DNA of 26,233 nucleotides from JACCXJ01 sp052387115 (lineage in GTDB: Bacteria; Pseudomonadota; Gammaproteobacteria; JACCXJ01), in contig JBQTJM010000080.1 in assembly GCA_052387115.1 (NCBI GenBank), positions 1 to 26,233 of the forward strand. The letters are read 5' to 3'. Positions 1 to 8,419 of the stretch are shown one piece after another (the stretch's first letter is position 1; every line of letters begins with the position of its first letter). The notes under the pieces were generated by a model that was not told where the DNA came from, searched no databases, and saw only the letters and a list, made by a program, of their open reading frames with translations. Both the position numbers and the translations under genes were made by a program.

Positions 1-221
1 TCGCCAGGGTCGAGCGGCCAGGTCGAGCCGGCCCCGGCCATCAGCGACTCGGCCCACAAGGTGGCCGCGGAATAGCGCTCCGCAGCCGCACTGCTGCGCA
101 GGCCGGTGCCGAAGATGCGCAGCAACAGGCCGAGCGCCAGCGCCATGATCGCAAAGGCCACGAGCACCTCGAGCAAGGAGATGCCGCGGGCGTGCCGTGG
201 CAAGTGTTCGATTGGGTCCAC
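1..221 (-). CDS. Type IV pilin-like / GspI-like pseudopilin, N-terminal part (cut by window edge)
   Basis: The reading frame starts at GTG 221-219, directly after an in-frame TAG, with a GAGGGG ribosome-binding site about 8 nt upstream. It runs off the window after 73 codons. The protein has a short basic leader ending RHARG, then ISLLEVLVAFAIMALALGLL: a prepilin peptidase site (Gly before the cut, Glu at +5) followed by a hydrophobic helix. The following stretch (RIFGTGLRSSAAAERYSAATLWAES) resembles GspI/PulI minor pseudopilins of type II secretion, which are cleaved and methylated at the inner membrane and join the pseudopilus tip. Mature residue +1 is Ile rather than the usual Phe. The family (GspI versus another minor pilin) is an inference, because the C-terminal part and the neighbouring genes lie outside the window. 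A longer overlapping frame on this strand has no pilin features and is a shadow. Confidence 0.75.
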   Translation of the reverse strand, partial: MDPIEHLPRHARGISLLEVLVAFAIMALALGLLLRIFGTGLRSSAAAERYSAATLWAESLMAGAGSTWPLDPG

Positions 222-423
222 CTAATGCTGCCCCTCATGAGGGAGATAGGGACTTCGAGGCTTGTTGGACCCGTCTTGTACAACATTGGTTGTGTCAAAA
301 TCTAGCCATGTTCCTGGCCAGCGCGACGGCCGGACGCCCCTGCGGGTCGGCATAACGGCTGCCGACGCTGACTAATTATAGCGATGGCTCACGCCGGGAT
401 TGGCCCAGAGGCGGAGGGCCGTC

Positions 424-2091
424 TCAGCCGGGCGGGCGCGGTGACGGACGGTGGGGACCGAAGGGCCGTGGAGGCGGAAGATGTCGTGCGTGAGGCGGCG
501 GAGGCGGCGACAGATGCCGCGCATCGGCCGGTGGCGGAAACCATGGTGGCGGAGGCGGTCGTTCCCCGGTACGGGGAAGCGGTAGCGGTAACGGTGAGGG
601 AGGGGCGTATAGAGGCGCTTCTCGCGGCGTCGGCTCGTCTCGCTGCGCGGGCTCCATCGTGCCCTCGGGCGCGGCGTCCCGGTGCTCGCCTGCGGCCGGC
701 TTCCGAGCCGCGTAGGGATGGTAGGGCGCTTGGGGCCGCACTACAGCGCCCTCATGTACGGGCAACTTCGCTGGCCCGGGCGCGTTCGTGGGCTGCTGGG
801 CCGGTCCGCCGGGCGCTACCGTAGCCGGGGTCTTGTGCGGCGCGTCGGGCTTCGATCGGGTCAAGAGCGGTAGCGCAACACTGGACACGAGCAGGATCAC
901 GGCCCCGATGGACCAGCCGAGACCGCTCCTGTTCGCGCTCGGCTTGACCGCGTGCTGTGCCGGTCTCCGGGCCGTCATCGAGTCCCGCGGGGTAGGCAGG
1001 GTAGCCTGCGGGATGCCACCGAGGGTTGGGGCAGCCGCCGGATGGGGCGGCCGCTCGTCTGTGATCGTCGCGCCCGCCGCCGCGTTCGGGGCGCGGAGCC
1101 CGGGCGTCGGTACCGTACCTACCGCCAGCGTCGGCACGTTGCCGACCGGCGCGGGCGGATCGAGAGCCGAGAGGGCCGCGGACAGGTCCTCGGCGCTCTG
1201 GAAGCGGCGGGCCGGGTCCTTCTCCAGGAGACGCAGGACGATCGACTCGATGACCGAGGGGATATCCGGGCGCAGCGCCGACGGCGGTCGCGGCGTCTCG
1301 GCCATGTGCTTCACGAGGAGCGAGGGTACCGACGGGTCGTCGAATGGCACCCGCCCGACCAGCATCTCGTAGAAGATGATCCCGAGCGAGTAGAGATCGC
1401 TGCGCCCATCGACCGACAGTCCCTTGGCCTGCTCCGGCGACAGGTAGCGCGGGGTGCCGAGCACCATGCCGGTCGAGGTCAGCGTACTCCCATCGGTCTC
1501 GACCGCCTTCGCGATCCCGAAGTCGAGGAGCTTGGGGCTTTCGCGTCCTTCGGCGTCGCGGTCTATCATCACGTTGTGGGGCTTGAGATCGCGATGCACG
1601 ATACGGTGCTTGTGGGCGAGTGCCAGTGCTCCCGCGATGGCGCGACACAGGCGCGCCGCGCGGCGCGGACCGAGCGGCCCCTCCGCGACGATAAGGTCTT
1701 TGAGGCTCACTCCCGCGCAGAGCTCCATCGCGAGGTACAGGGTCCCGTCCTCGACCTGCCCGAGGTCGTGGATGGTGACGATGTTCGGGTGGGACAAAAG
1801 GCTCGCGGCGCGCGCCTCGCGCTGGAAGCGCCGCACCACCTCCGGGGAGGTGACGATCTCGGGGCGGATGAGCTTCAGAGCGACGGGTTTGCCGAGCATG
1901 ACATGGGTCGCCCGGTACACCGCACCCATGCCGCCCTGACTGAGGAAACTCTCGATCTTGTACTTTCCGGCCAGGGTCTGTCCCACCAACCGTTCCTCGG
2001 GCGGCAGCTTGTCCTCGAGGACGCTGCCGTCGTGGGGACAGAGCCTCTGGCTCATCATGAACTCCCGGCTACAGGTGGGGCAGGTGCGCAT
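424..2091 (-). CDS. Serine/threonine protein kinase with N-terminal Cys motif, TM helix and proline-rich tail
   Basis: This 555-residue Hanks-type kinase is probably membrane-anchored. Residues 1-25 carry a CxxC (C4, C7) followed by CPH (C18, H20), a zinc-ribbon-like knuckle. The kinase domain spans about 44-310. The glycine loop is SQGGMGAVY (51-59), the ATP lysine K73, the catalytic loop HRDLKPHNV (D168), the metal-binding DFG D190-G192 and the P+1 region GTPRYLSPEQ (212-221), so all key catalytic residues are present. A hydrophobic segment at about 391-410 (GWSIGAVILLVSSVALPLL) is a likely single membrane span. The last 140 residues are rich in Pro, Arg and Ala and end in polyproline runs. 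Such kinases phosphorylate Ser/Thr on partner proteins; the substrate is unknown. A second, closely related copy lies upstream at 3000-4627, and similarity continues about 40 bp beyond the start codon. ATG 2091-2089 is chosen because both copies align from it. Confidence 0.88.
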   Translation of the reverse strand: MRTCPTCSREFMMSQRLCPHDGSVLEDKLPPEERLVGQTLAGKYKIESFLSQGGMGAVYRATHVMLGKPVALKLIRPEIVTSPEVVRRFQREARAASLLSHPNIVTIHDLGQVEDGTLYLAMELCAGVSLKDLIVAEGPLGPRRAARLCRAIAGALALAHKHRIVHRDLKPHNVMIDRDAEGRESPKLLDFGIAKAVETDGSTLTSTGMVLGTPRYLSPEQAKGLSVDGRSDLYSLGIIFYEMLVGRVPFDDPSVPSLLVKHMAETPRPPSALRPDIPSVIESIVLRLLEKDPARRFQSAEDLSAALSALDPPAPVGNVPTLAVGTVPTPGLRAPNAAAGATITDERPPHPAAAPTLGGIPQATLPTPRDSMTARRPAQHAVKPSANRSGLGWSIGAVILLVSSVALPLLTRSKPDAPHKTPATVAPGGPAQQPTNAPGPAKLPVHEGAVVRPQAPYHPYAARKPAAGEHRDAAPEGTMEPAQRDEPTPREAPLYAPPSPLPLPLPRTGERPPPPPWFPPPADARHLSPPPPPHARHLPPPRPFGPHRPSPRPPG

Positions 2092-2290
2092 CTCGGGTGG
2101 GATCGGCGCGCACCCCCAAGCGGTTTAGCCCGACACCGTCGGGCCCCCATGTCCCTTACGGCCCTTCCCCGCAGGCGAGGCGTAGGGAAGAGACATGGCG
2201 TTTCGTCGGCCACCCGACGGCAAAAAAAAACAGAGTAAGAAAACTGCTATTCTAGCTGCTGGTTGGTCCATTCCGTGGCTTGCCAAGCTC

Positions 2291-2803
2291 ATGACTGCGA
2301 TCGCCTTCGACACGCTGAAATTCGCCAAGCGCCTCAAAGAAGCTGGGTTCACCGAGCAGCAGGCCGAAGCGCTCGCCATAGCCGAGGCCGAGCTCATTGC
2401 GGACAACCTCGCCACCAAGCGGGACGTCAAAGAACTGGAAGTCGCAGTCCAGCGGGATGTCAAGGAACTGGAGACCGCGCTCCGGCACGATATCAAGGAA
2501 CTGGAGACTGCGCTCCGGCACGATATCAAGGAACTGGAGGTCGCGCTCCGGCGGGACATCAAAGAGCTTGAAACCAAGATCGAGCAGATCCGGGCCGCGC
2601 TCAAGCGCGATATCGAGGAGCTCCGTGCCGACCTCAAACGCGACATCGAGGAGCTCCGCACCGACCTCAAACGCGACATCAAGGAACTCGAGACCCGGGT
2701 CTTCCGTGAAATGAAGGACCTTGAGTACCGCATGACGATCAAGCTCGGGACCTTGCTGGTTGTCGCCGTCGGCGCCATGGCCACATTGGCGAAACTCCTA
2801 TGA
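2291..2803 (+). CDS. DUF1640-like coiled-coil protein with hendecad repeats and C-terminal membrane helix
   Basis: This 170-residue protein begins MTAIAFDTLKFAKRLKEAGF, the usual opening of bacterial DUF1640 proteins, a family with remote similarity to mitochondrial CCDC90/MCUR1 coiled-coil proteins. Residues 43-137 are a run of 11-residue units of the type KRDIKELETAL (eight units, with one 7-residue interruption EQIRAAL), predicting a long continuous coiled coil. Residues 148-170 (MTIKLGTLLVVAVGAMATLAKLL) form one membrane helix, so it is probably a tail-anchored oligomeric rod. An upstream in-frame ATG at 2195 would add 32 basic residues. I prefer 2291 because the family starts there and an A-tract with a TATTCT box (about 2222-2253) would then serve as promoter. 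It lies between two kinase genes of opposite orientation. Its biochemical role is unknown. Confidence 0.8.
   Translation: MTAIAFDTLKFAKRLKEAGFTEQQAEALAIAEAELIADNLATKRDVKELEVAVQRDVKELETALRHDIKELETALRHDIKELEVALRRDIKELETKIEQIRAALKRDIEELRADLKRDIEELRTDLKRDIKELETRVFREMKDLEYRMTIKLGTLLVVAVGAMATLAKLL
2417..2701 (+). repeat. 33-bp tandem coding repeats (11-residue units)
   Basis: Degenerate 33-bp units inside the coiled-coil gene encode KRDxKELExAL-type hendecads. Units around 2453-2550 are nearly identical at DNA level (gatatcaaggaactggag recurs). The run is interrupted once by a 21-bp segment encoding EQIRAAL. Confidence 0.85.
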
Positions 2804-2999
2804 CGTCGGCAGCCTAGGACACAACCGCATGGGGCGCATTTTCATCGAGAGCCATCGAATAGGTCCTGAATCCGACGGCATCGACGACCAGCGTTACCCG
2901 CGCGTCGTCACCTACCATGCAACGCCGGTCGGAACTCCGGCGCCGTTCGGCGAGTGACGACGCGAATCACCGTAATCCAATATAGTGTTGCGCGTCTAT

Positions 3000-3712
3000 C
3001 TAACCTAACCCACAGTCTCGTATTGCTCCTATTTGCCGAGAGAGGTCCAAAATTTTATCAGGAGTGCAATGATCAGGGATCATTATCCAAAGATTTATCA
3101 ATTGACTGTTGGTTGTTTCTGCCAGAATCATACGCATTCGGTCAACAAACCACTCATCTTCAATTTGTCCATATCGTGTGCCTAATAACTGCAGACCAAG
3201 CGACTCGATGCCAAATGTATTGCATATGTGAAGAGTTCTCTGTAAGGCACTCTCGACCCACTCCTTCCTGCAGGATGGATCCTTATCAAAATCATGCACA
3301 ATCGCAAAGAATCTGTAGGGGTTTGCGCCTTTAACGACAACAGAGCCTGGCGTCTTTTCTTTATACTGATACAGATCAGTCATCAAGCTAATAACATGTT
3401 CCTTGGTTTCTTTTATTACAACATTAGTGCTAAGTATTAGCGCTGTATCTTCTTCTAGAACAACTGCGTCCACATCAAAGGGTGGGTGACTGTCCTGAGC
3501 TATAAGAATATTGATTGTATGGAGCAGTGAATTAGTTTGAACTTTATTAGGGACTATTTTCAGTTGAGGCTTTTCGATCGACCGCTCGCCCGAGATGGTC
3601 GTCACGCCGGCCGCCGCGTTCGGGGCGCGGAGCTTGGGTGTCGGTATCGTACCTACGGCACGCGTCAGGGCGTTGCCGGCCGGCGCGGGCGGATCGAGAG
3701 CCGCGAGGGCCG
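3000..3712 (-). pseudogene. Detached C-terminal part of frameshifted kinase: linker plus AT-rich macro-domain-like region
   Basis: This frame continues the kinase of 3665-4627 after a 2-bp insertion at about 3711-3716. Its first residues (AALDPPAPAGN, then PKLRAPNAAAG) align with the linker of kinase copy 1. Correcting the shift gives one 541-residue protein ending at TAG 3002-3000. From about 3590 down to 3000 there is no similarity to copy 1, and base composition falls to about 40 % G+C against about 67 % around it. This part encodes roughly 190 residues with alternating strands and helices: FDVDAVVLEEDTALILS, PGSVVVKGA, YRFFAIVHDFD, then SLGLQLLGTRYG. The order and spacing resemble a macro (ADP-ribose-binding) fold, but that is pattern recognition only. 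There is no good independent start codon before an internal ATG, so it is read as the tail of the kinase gene rather than a separate gene. Confidence 0.6.
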
Positions 3713-4627
3713 CGCGGACAGGTCCTCGGCGCTCTGGAAACGGCGGGCCGGGTCCTTCTCCAGGAGACGCAGGACGATCGACTCGATGACCGAGGGGATG
3801 TCCGGGCGCAGCGCCGAAGGCGGCCGCGGGGGCTCGGCCATGTGCTTCACGAGGAGCGAGGGTACCGACGGGTCGTCGAACGGCACGCGGCCGACCAGCA
3901 TCTCGTAGAAAATGATCCCCAGCGAGTAGAGATCGCTGCGCCCATCGACCGACAGGCCCTTGGCCTGCTCCGGCGACAGGTAGCGCGGGGTGCCGAGCAC
4001 CATGCCGGTCGAGGTGAGCGTAGCCCCATCGGTCTCGACCGCCTTCGCGATCCCGAAGTCGAGGAGCTTGGGGGTCTCGTGTCCCTCGGCGTCGCGGTCT
4101 ATCATCACGTTGTGGGGCTTGAGATCGCGATGCACGATACGGTTTTTGTGGGCGAGCGCCAGTGCTCCCGCGATAGCGCGACACAGGCACACTGCACGGC
4201 GCGGGGCTAACGGTCCCTCCGCGACGATGAGGTCCTTGAGACTCATCCCCGCGCACAGCTCCATGGCCAGGTACAGGGTCCCGTCCTCGACTTGGCCGAG
4301 GTCGTGACTGGTGACGATGTTCGGGTGGGATAATAGGCTGGCGGCCCGGGCCTCGCGCTGGAAGCGCCGGACAACCTCTGGGGATGTGACGAGCTCGGGG
4401 CGGATGAGCTTGAGCGCGACGGGTTTGCCGAGCATGACGTGGGTGGCCCGGTACACGGCACCCATACCGCCCTGACTGAGGAAACCTTCGATCCTATACT
4501 TTCCGGCCAGGGTCTGTCCGCAGAGTCGTTCCTTGGCGGGCAGCTTGTCCTCGAGAACGCTCCCATCGTGGGGGCAGAGCCGCTGGCTCGGCATGAAGTC
4601 CTGGCTACAGGTGGGACAGACGCGCAT
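3665..4627 (-). CDS. Second serine/threonine protein kinase, truncated by a 2-bp frameshift
   Basis: This 320-residue product is a close paralogue of the kinase at 424-2091. It has the same N-terminal C4/C7/C18/H20 motif, glycine loop SQGGMGAVY, K73, HRDLKPHNV (D168), DFG (D190) and GTPRYLSPEQ. The kinase domain is complete to about residue 305 (RRFQSAEDLSA). After that the frame changes to a short arginine-rich tail and stops, because copy 2 reads ccgcgcggac where copy 1 reads ccgcggac. Shifting frame there restores alignment with the copy 1 linker and leads into a different, AT-rich C-terminal region. The truncated enzyme would keep all catalytic residues but lose any membrane or sensing part. 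The lesion could be real or a sequencing/assembly error in a GC repeat. ATG 4627 matches the start used in copy 1. Confidence 0.8.
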   Translation of the reverse strand: MRVCPTCSQDFMPSQRLCPHDGSVLEDKLPAKERLCGQTLAGKYRIEGFLSQGGMGAVYRATHVMLGKPVALKLIRPELVTSPEVVRRFQREARAASLLSHPNIVTSHDLGQVEDGTLYLAMELCAGMSLKDLIVAEGPLAPRRAVCLCRAIAGALALAHKNRIVHRDLKPHNVMIDRDAEGHETPKLLDFGIAKAVETDGATLTSTGMVLGTPRYLSPEQAKGLSVDGRSDLYSLGIIFYEMLVGRVPFDDPSVPSLLVKHMAEPPRPPSALRPDIPSVIESIVLRLLEKDPARRFQSAEDLSARPSRLSIRPRRPATP

Positions 4628-4706
4628 CCCGCGTGGGATCGGCGCGCACCCGGAAGCGGTTTAGCCGGCCTGCTATGCGGGAGCAGCGTGTGCGCCGCGA
4701 GCGGCT

Positions 4707-4734
4707 TTGATTCGGGCACCCTCCTGTCTATACT
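4707..4734 (+). promoter_or_regulatory. Candidate sigma-70 promoter for the aldehyde dehydrogenase gene
   Basis: TTGATT (4707-4712) and TATACT (4729-4734) are separated by 16 bp, each close to the -35 and -10 consensus and standing out in GC-rich DNA. It would give a leader of about 145 nt before ATG 4885. It is also well placed between the divergent kinase and dehydrogenase genes. Confidence 0.45.
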
Positions 4735-4884
4735 TCATGCACGGCCGCGCTTTTGTCGACCAGGCTTGGCGGTACCGGCAGGGCCGACGCCGAGTCGCGC
4801 GCGGAGCGCCGGGCATACCCGGACCGACGCCGGGGACGCAGACCATCCGGCAGCGGCGCCCGAAGCAGCAATTGGAGGTTTCCT

Positions 4885-6393
4885 ATGAATGCGGCGGTGC
4901 TTTCCTATTCGTTGACCCAGCCGGTCAGGCGGTTTCTCGGTTCCCCCAAGAAGTTGCTCATCGACGGCGAGTGGGTGCCGGCGGCCTCCGGCAAGACCTT
5001 CCCCGTGTACGACCCGGCCACCGGGAGGGTCAGTGCAGACGTCGCGGAGGGTGATCGGGAGGACATTGGGCGCGCCGTCAAGGCGGCGCGGCGGGCCTTC
5101 GAATCGGGGCCATGGCCGGCCCTGGGACCCGCCGAGCGGGGCAAGATCATCTGGCGGATAGGCGACGCCATCCTGGATCACCTGGACGAGCTGGCCGAGC
5201 TCGAATCGCTCGACAACGGCAAGCCGGTCAGCGTGGCCAAGGCCGCGGATGTGCCGCTCGCGGCCGACATGTTCCATTACATGGCAGGCTGGGCGACCAA
5301 GCGCCACGGGATCACGATCCCGCTGTCGGTCTCGTATACCCCGGGCGTCCGGTACCATGCCTACACCGTCCCCGAGCCCGTCGGTGTCGTCGGACAGATC
5401 ATCCCCTGGAACTTCCCGCTGCTCATGGCGGCCTGGAAGCTCGCCCCGGCCTTGGCGACGGGCTGCACGGTGGTGCTCAAGGTCGCCGAGGAGACCCCCT
5501 TGTCCGCGCTCCGGCTCGGCGAGCTCCTGCTCGAAATCGGCTTGCCCAAGGGCGTGGTCAATATCGTCACGGGTTTCGGCGAGACGGCGGGCGCCGCACT
5601 CGCGGCCCATCCCGGTGTCGACAAGGTCGCGTTCACGGGCTCGACCGAGGTCGGGAGGCTCATCGTCCGGGCGGCGGCCAACGACCTCAAGAAGGTCTCG
5701 TTGGAGCTCGGCGGCAAATCACCCAACATCATCCTCAAGGACGCGGATCTCGACGTCGCCATCCCCGGTGCGGCCAGCGCCATCTTTTTCAATCAGGGCC
5801 AATGTTGCTCCGCCGGCTCGCGCCTGTATGTCGAAGAAGCCGTCTTCGACCGGGTGATCGAGGGCGTGGCCGAAGCCGCCAAGAAGATCAAACTGGGACC
5901 GGGTCTCGACCCCAAGACCGAGATGGGACCCATGGTCTCCGAGATCCAACGCGACCGGGTGTGCGGGTATCTGGAGTCCGGTCTCGCCGAAGGGGCGCGC
6001 GCCGTCACCGGCGGTAGGGCCACGGCCGGCGCCGGTTATTTCGTGGAACCCACCGTCCTGGTCGACACCCAGGCCGATATGAAAGTGGTCCAGGAGGAGA
6101 TCTTCGGACCGGTGGTCACGGCCATGCCGTTCGAGGCGCTGGACGATCGCCTCATCGAGCGCGCCAACGATACCATCTACGGCTTGGCTGCCGGCGTCTG
6201 GACCCGTGATCTGAGCAAGGCCCATACCTTGGCCGCCAGGCTCAAGGCGGGCACCGTGTGGATAAACTGCTATAACGTCTTCGATGCGGCCTTGCCCTTC
6301 GGCGGCTACAAGCAGTCGGGCTGGGGACGCGAGATGGGCGAGGCCGTCCTCGAACACTACACCGAGACCAAGGCGGTCACGATCCGGCTGTAA
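4885..6393 (+). CDS. NAD(P)-dependent aldehyde dehydrogenase
   Basis: This 502-residue aldehyde dehydrogenase oxidises an aldehyde to the acid with NAD(P)+. Visible family residues are PWNFPLL (catalytic Asn176), the cofactor lysine K199 in VVLKV, FTGSTEVG (250-257) in the dinucleotide site, general base E274 in LELGGKSPN, and the nucleophile in NQGQCCSAGSR (C308, equivalent to C302 of ALDH2). The C-terminal PFGGYKQSGWGREMG is also typical. Length and motifs fit the large ALDH1/2-like, betaine- or phenylacetaldehyde-dehydrogenase group; the substrate cannot be read from sequence. ATG 4885 has GGAGG (4874-4878) at ideal spacing. The frame is open further upstream, but that part is not ALDH-like. 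It stands alone, preceded by a promoter candidate and followed by palindromic repeats. Confidence 0.93.
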   Translation: MNAAVLSYSLTQPVRRFLGSPKKLLIDGEWVPAASGKTFPVYDPATGRVSADVAEGDREDIGRAVKAARRAFESGPWPALGPAERGKIIWRIGDAILDHLDELAELESLDNGKPVSVAKAADVPLAADMFHYMAGWATKRHGITIPLSVSYTPGVRYHAYTVPEPVGVVGQIIPWNFPLLMAAWKLAPALATGCTVVLKVAEETPLSALRLGELLLEIGLPKGVVNIVTGFGETAGAALAAHPGVDKVAFTGSTEVGRLIVRAAANDLKKVSLELGGKSPNIILKDADLDVAIPGAASAIFFNQGQCCSAGSRLYVEEAVFDRVIEGVAEAAKKIKLGPGLDPKTEMGPMVSEIQRDRVCGYLESGLAEGARAVTGGRATAGAGYFVEPTVLVDTQADMKVVQEEIFGPVVTAMPFEALDDRLIERANDTIYGLAAGVWTRDLSKAHTLAARLKAGTVWINCYNVFDAALPFGGYKQSGWGREMGEAVLEHYTETKAVTIRL

Positions 6394-6459
6394 AAACCGC
6401 TCGCGAACCAGCGATCCCTTCACTGCGGCCATGTCTGGCCGCCGACTCGGCGTAGTGGA

Positions 6460-6538
6460 GGGCGGCCACGGGGGGCCGCCCCTACCATAGCTCCGTCGGA
6501 GGCAATTCGCGGTAGGGGCAGGGCCCCCGTGCCTGCCC
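6460..6538. repeat. Paired palindromic intergenic repeat (REP/MITE-like)
   Basis: Two hairpins lie in tandem downstream of the dehydrogenase gene: gggcggcc/ggccgccc (6460-6467 with 6474-6481) and gggcagg/cctgccc (6516-6522 with 6532-6538). The flanks cccctacc (6479-6486) and ggtagggg (6511-6518) are also inverted copies, so the whole unit is dyad-organised. Similar G-rich palindromes are common dispersed intergenic repeats in proteobacteria. There is no T-run, so this is not a classical terminator, though the hairpins may protect the mRNA end. Confidence 0.6.
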
Positions 6539-6679
6539 TCAGGCGGCGGCTTCGCCGTCTTTCAGTCCGTGCGGCCCCAGAGACCGGCGCCTCGGCGGCC
6601 TCGCGACGGGCGGTCGTGGCTCGCGACCTGCCGCAACCGTCCCAGCAGCTACAATCAGGACGCGCAGCCCCGAAACGCC

Positions 6680-7778
<1,099 letters not shown>

Positions 7779-7786
<8 letters not shown>

Positions 7787-7812
7787 TATACTGGGTCAGC
7801 TCATATACTGGC
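7779..7812 (+). repeat. Tandem 17-bp direct repeat at the 3' end of ribB
   Basis: Two adjacent 17-bp units, tcagttgatatactggg and tcagctcatatactggc, match at 14 of 17 positions. The first contains the ribB stop codon. They are AT-richer than the surroundings. Confidence 0.6.
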
Positions 7813-7835
7813 CACGGCCATGAGCCGTCTCTGTA

Positions 7836-7886
7836 GATCCCCTCTCCCTCCGGGTCCCTCCGGGTGAGGGTTAGGGTGAGGGGATC
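7836..7886. repeat. Dispersed intergenic repeat, copy 1 (gatcccctc...gaggggatc)
   Basis: This 51-bp element has 9-bp terminal inverted repeats gatcccctc/gaggggatc and an internal tandem tccctccggg (7845-7854 and 7855-7864). A second, diverged copy in opposite orientation lies at 20225-20273. The family (CCCTCACCCTAACCCTC-like) is a common intergenic repeat. It sits just upstream of ribH. Confidence 0.65.
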
Positions 7887-7934
7887 AAAAAGCGCGATTT
7901 GTGACCGTGCGTGGTATCAAGAGGGGACAGAGCG

Positions 7935-8414
7935 GTGCAAGGCATCAAAACGATCCAGGGACTAGCGGTGCTGCCGGGGCGGACACGTTTCGGGGTGGTG
8001 GCCAGCCGCTTCAATGGCCCCATCGTCGAACACCTCTTGTCCGGCTGCCTCGAGACGCTGGAGCGCCATGGGGTCTGTGGGGAGGACATCACCCTGGTCA
8101 AGGTGCCGGGCGCACGCGAGATCCCCCTCGCCAGCCGGCGTATGGCGGCGAGCGGTCGATTCGACGCGATCATCGCCCTCGGGGTCGTCATCCGCGGTTC
8201 CACGCCGCACTTCGAGTATGTTGCGGGCCCGTGCTCCGACGGCCTCGCGGCGATCGGCAGTCAGTACGCCATACCCGTGATCTTCGGGGTCCTGACGGTG
8301 GAGACCGCCGAACAGGCCATGGAACGGGCCGGGGGCAAGGGGGGCAATCGCGGCGCCGATGCCGCGCTCGCGGCCATCGAGATGGTGTCCCTCCTCGGGC
8401 AGATCGATTCGTGA
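7935..8414 (+). CDS. ribH: 6,7-dimethyl-8-ribityllumazine synthase
   Basis: Lumazine synthase joins the DHBP made by RibB with the pyrimidine intermediate to give the direct precursor of riboflavin, usually in an oligomeric shell. The 159-residue protein shows ASRFNGPI (23-30), the phosphate/substrate loop GAREIPLA (59-66), ALGVVIRGSTPHFEYV (81-96) with the catalytic His92, and PVIFGVLT with NRGADAA near the end. Start GTG 7935 has GAGGGG (7921-7926) at proper spacing; a GTG at 7911 is possible but lacks a site. The stop overlaps the first possible nusB start (GTGA), indicating coupled translation. No ribD or ribE gene is in the window, so they must lie elsewhere. Confidence 0.93.
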   Translation: MQGIKTIQGLAVLPGRTRFGVVASRFNGPIVEHLLSGCLETLERHGVCGEDITLVKVPGAREIPLASRRMAASGRFDAIIALGVVIRGSTPHFEYVAGPCSDGLAAIGSQYAIPVIFGVLTVETAEQAMERAGGKGGNRGADAALAAIEMVSLLGQIDS

Positions 8415-8419
8415 GCGAA

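Noticed and set aside
277..298. TTGACA on the minus strand (298-293) as promoter of the pseudopilin gene
   Set aside because: No acceptable -10 element lies 15-19 bp downstream of it.
2128..2142. Hairpin cccgac/gtcggg upstream of kinase copy 1 as a terminator
   Set aside because: It has only a 6-bp stem with a 3-nt loop and no T-run, so I could not support it as a terminator.
384..2238. Long plus-strand frames opposite the first kinase
   Set aside because: They mirror the GC-rich antisense of a gene with complete kinase motifs and contain no recognisable protein features.
6394..6679. FMN riboswitch before ribB
   Set aside because: None of the conserved RFN-element segments could be seen; the spacer contains G-rich palindromes instead.
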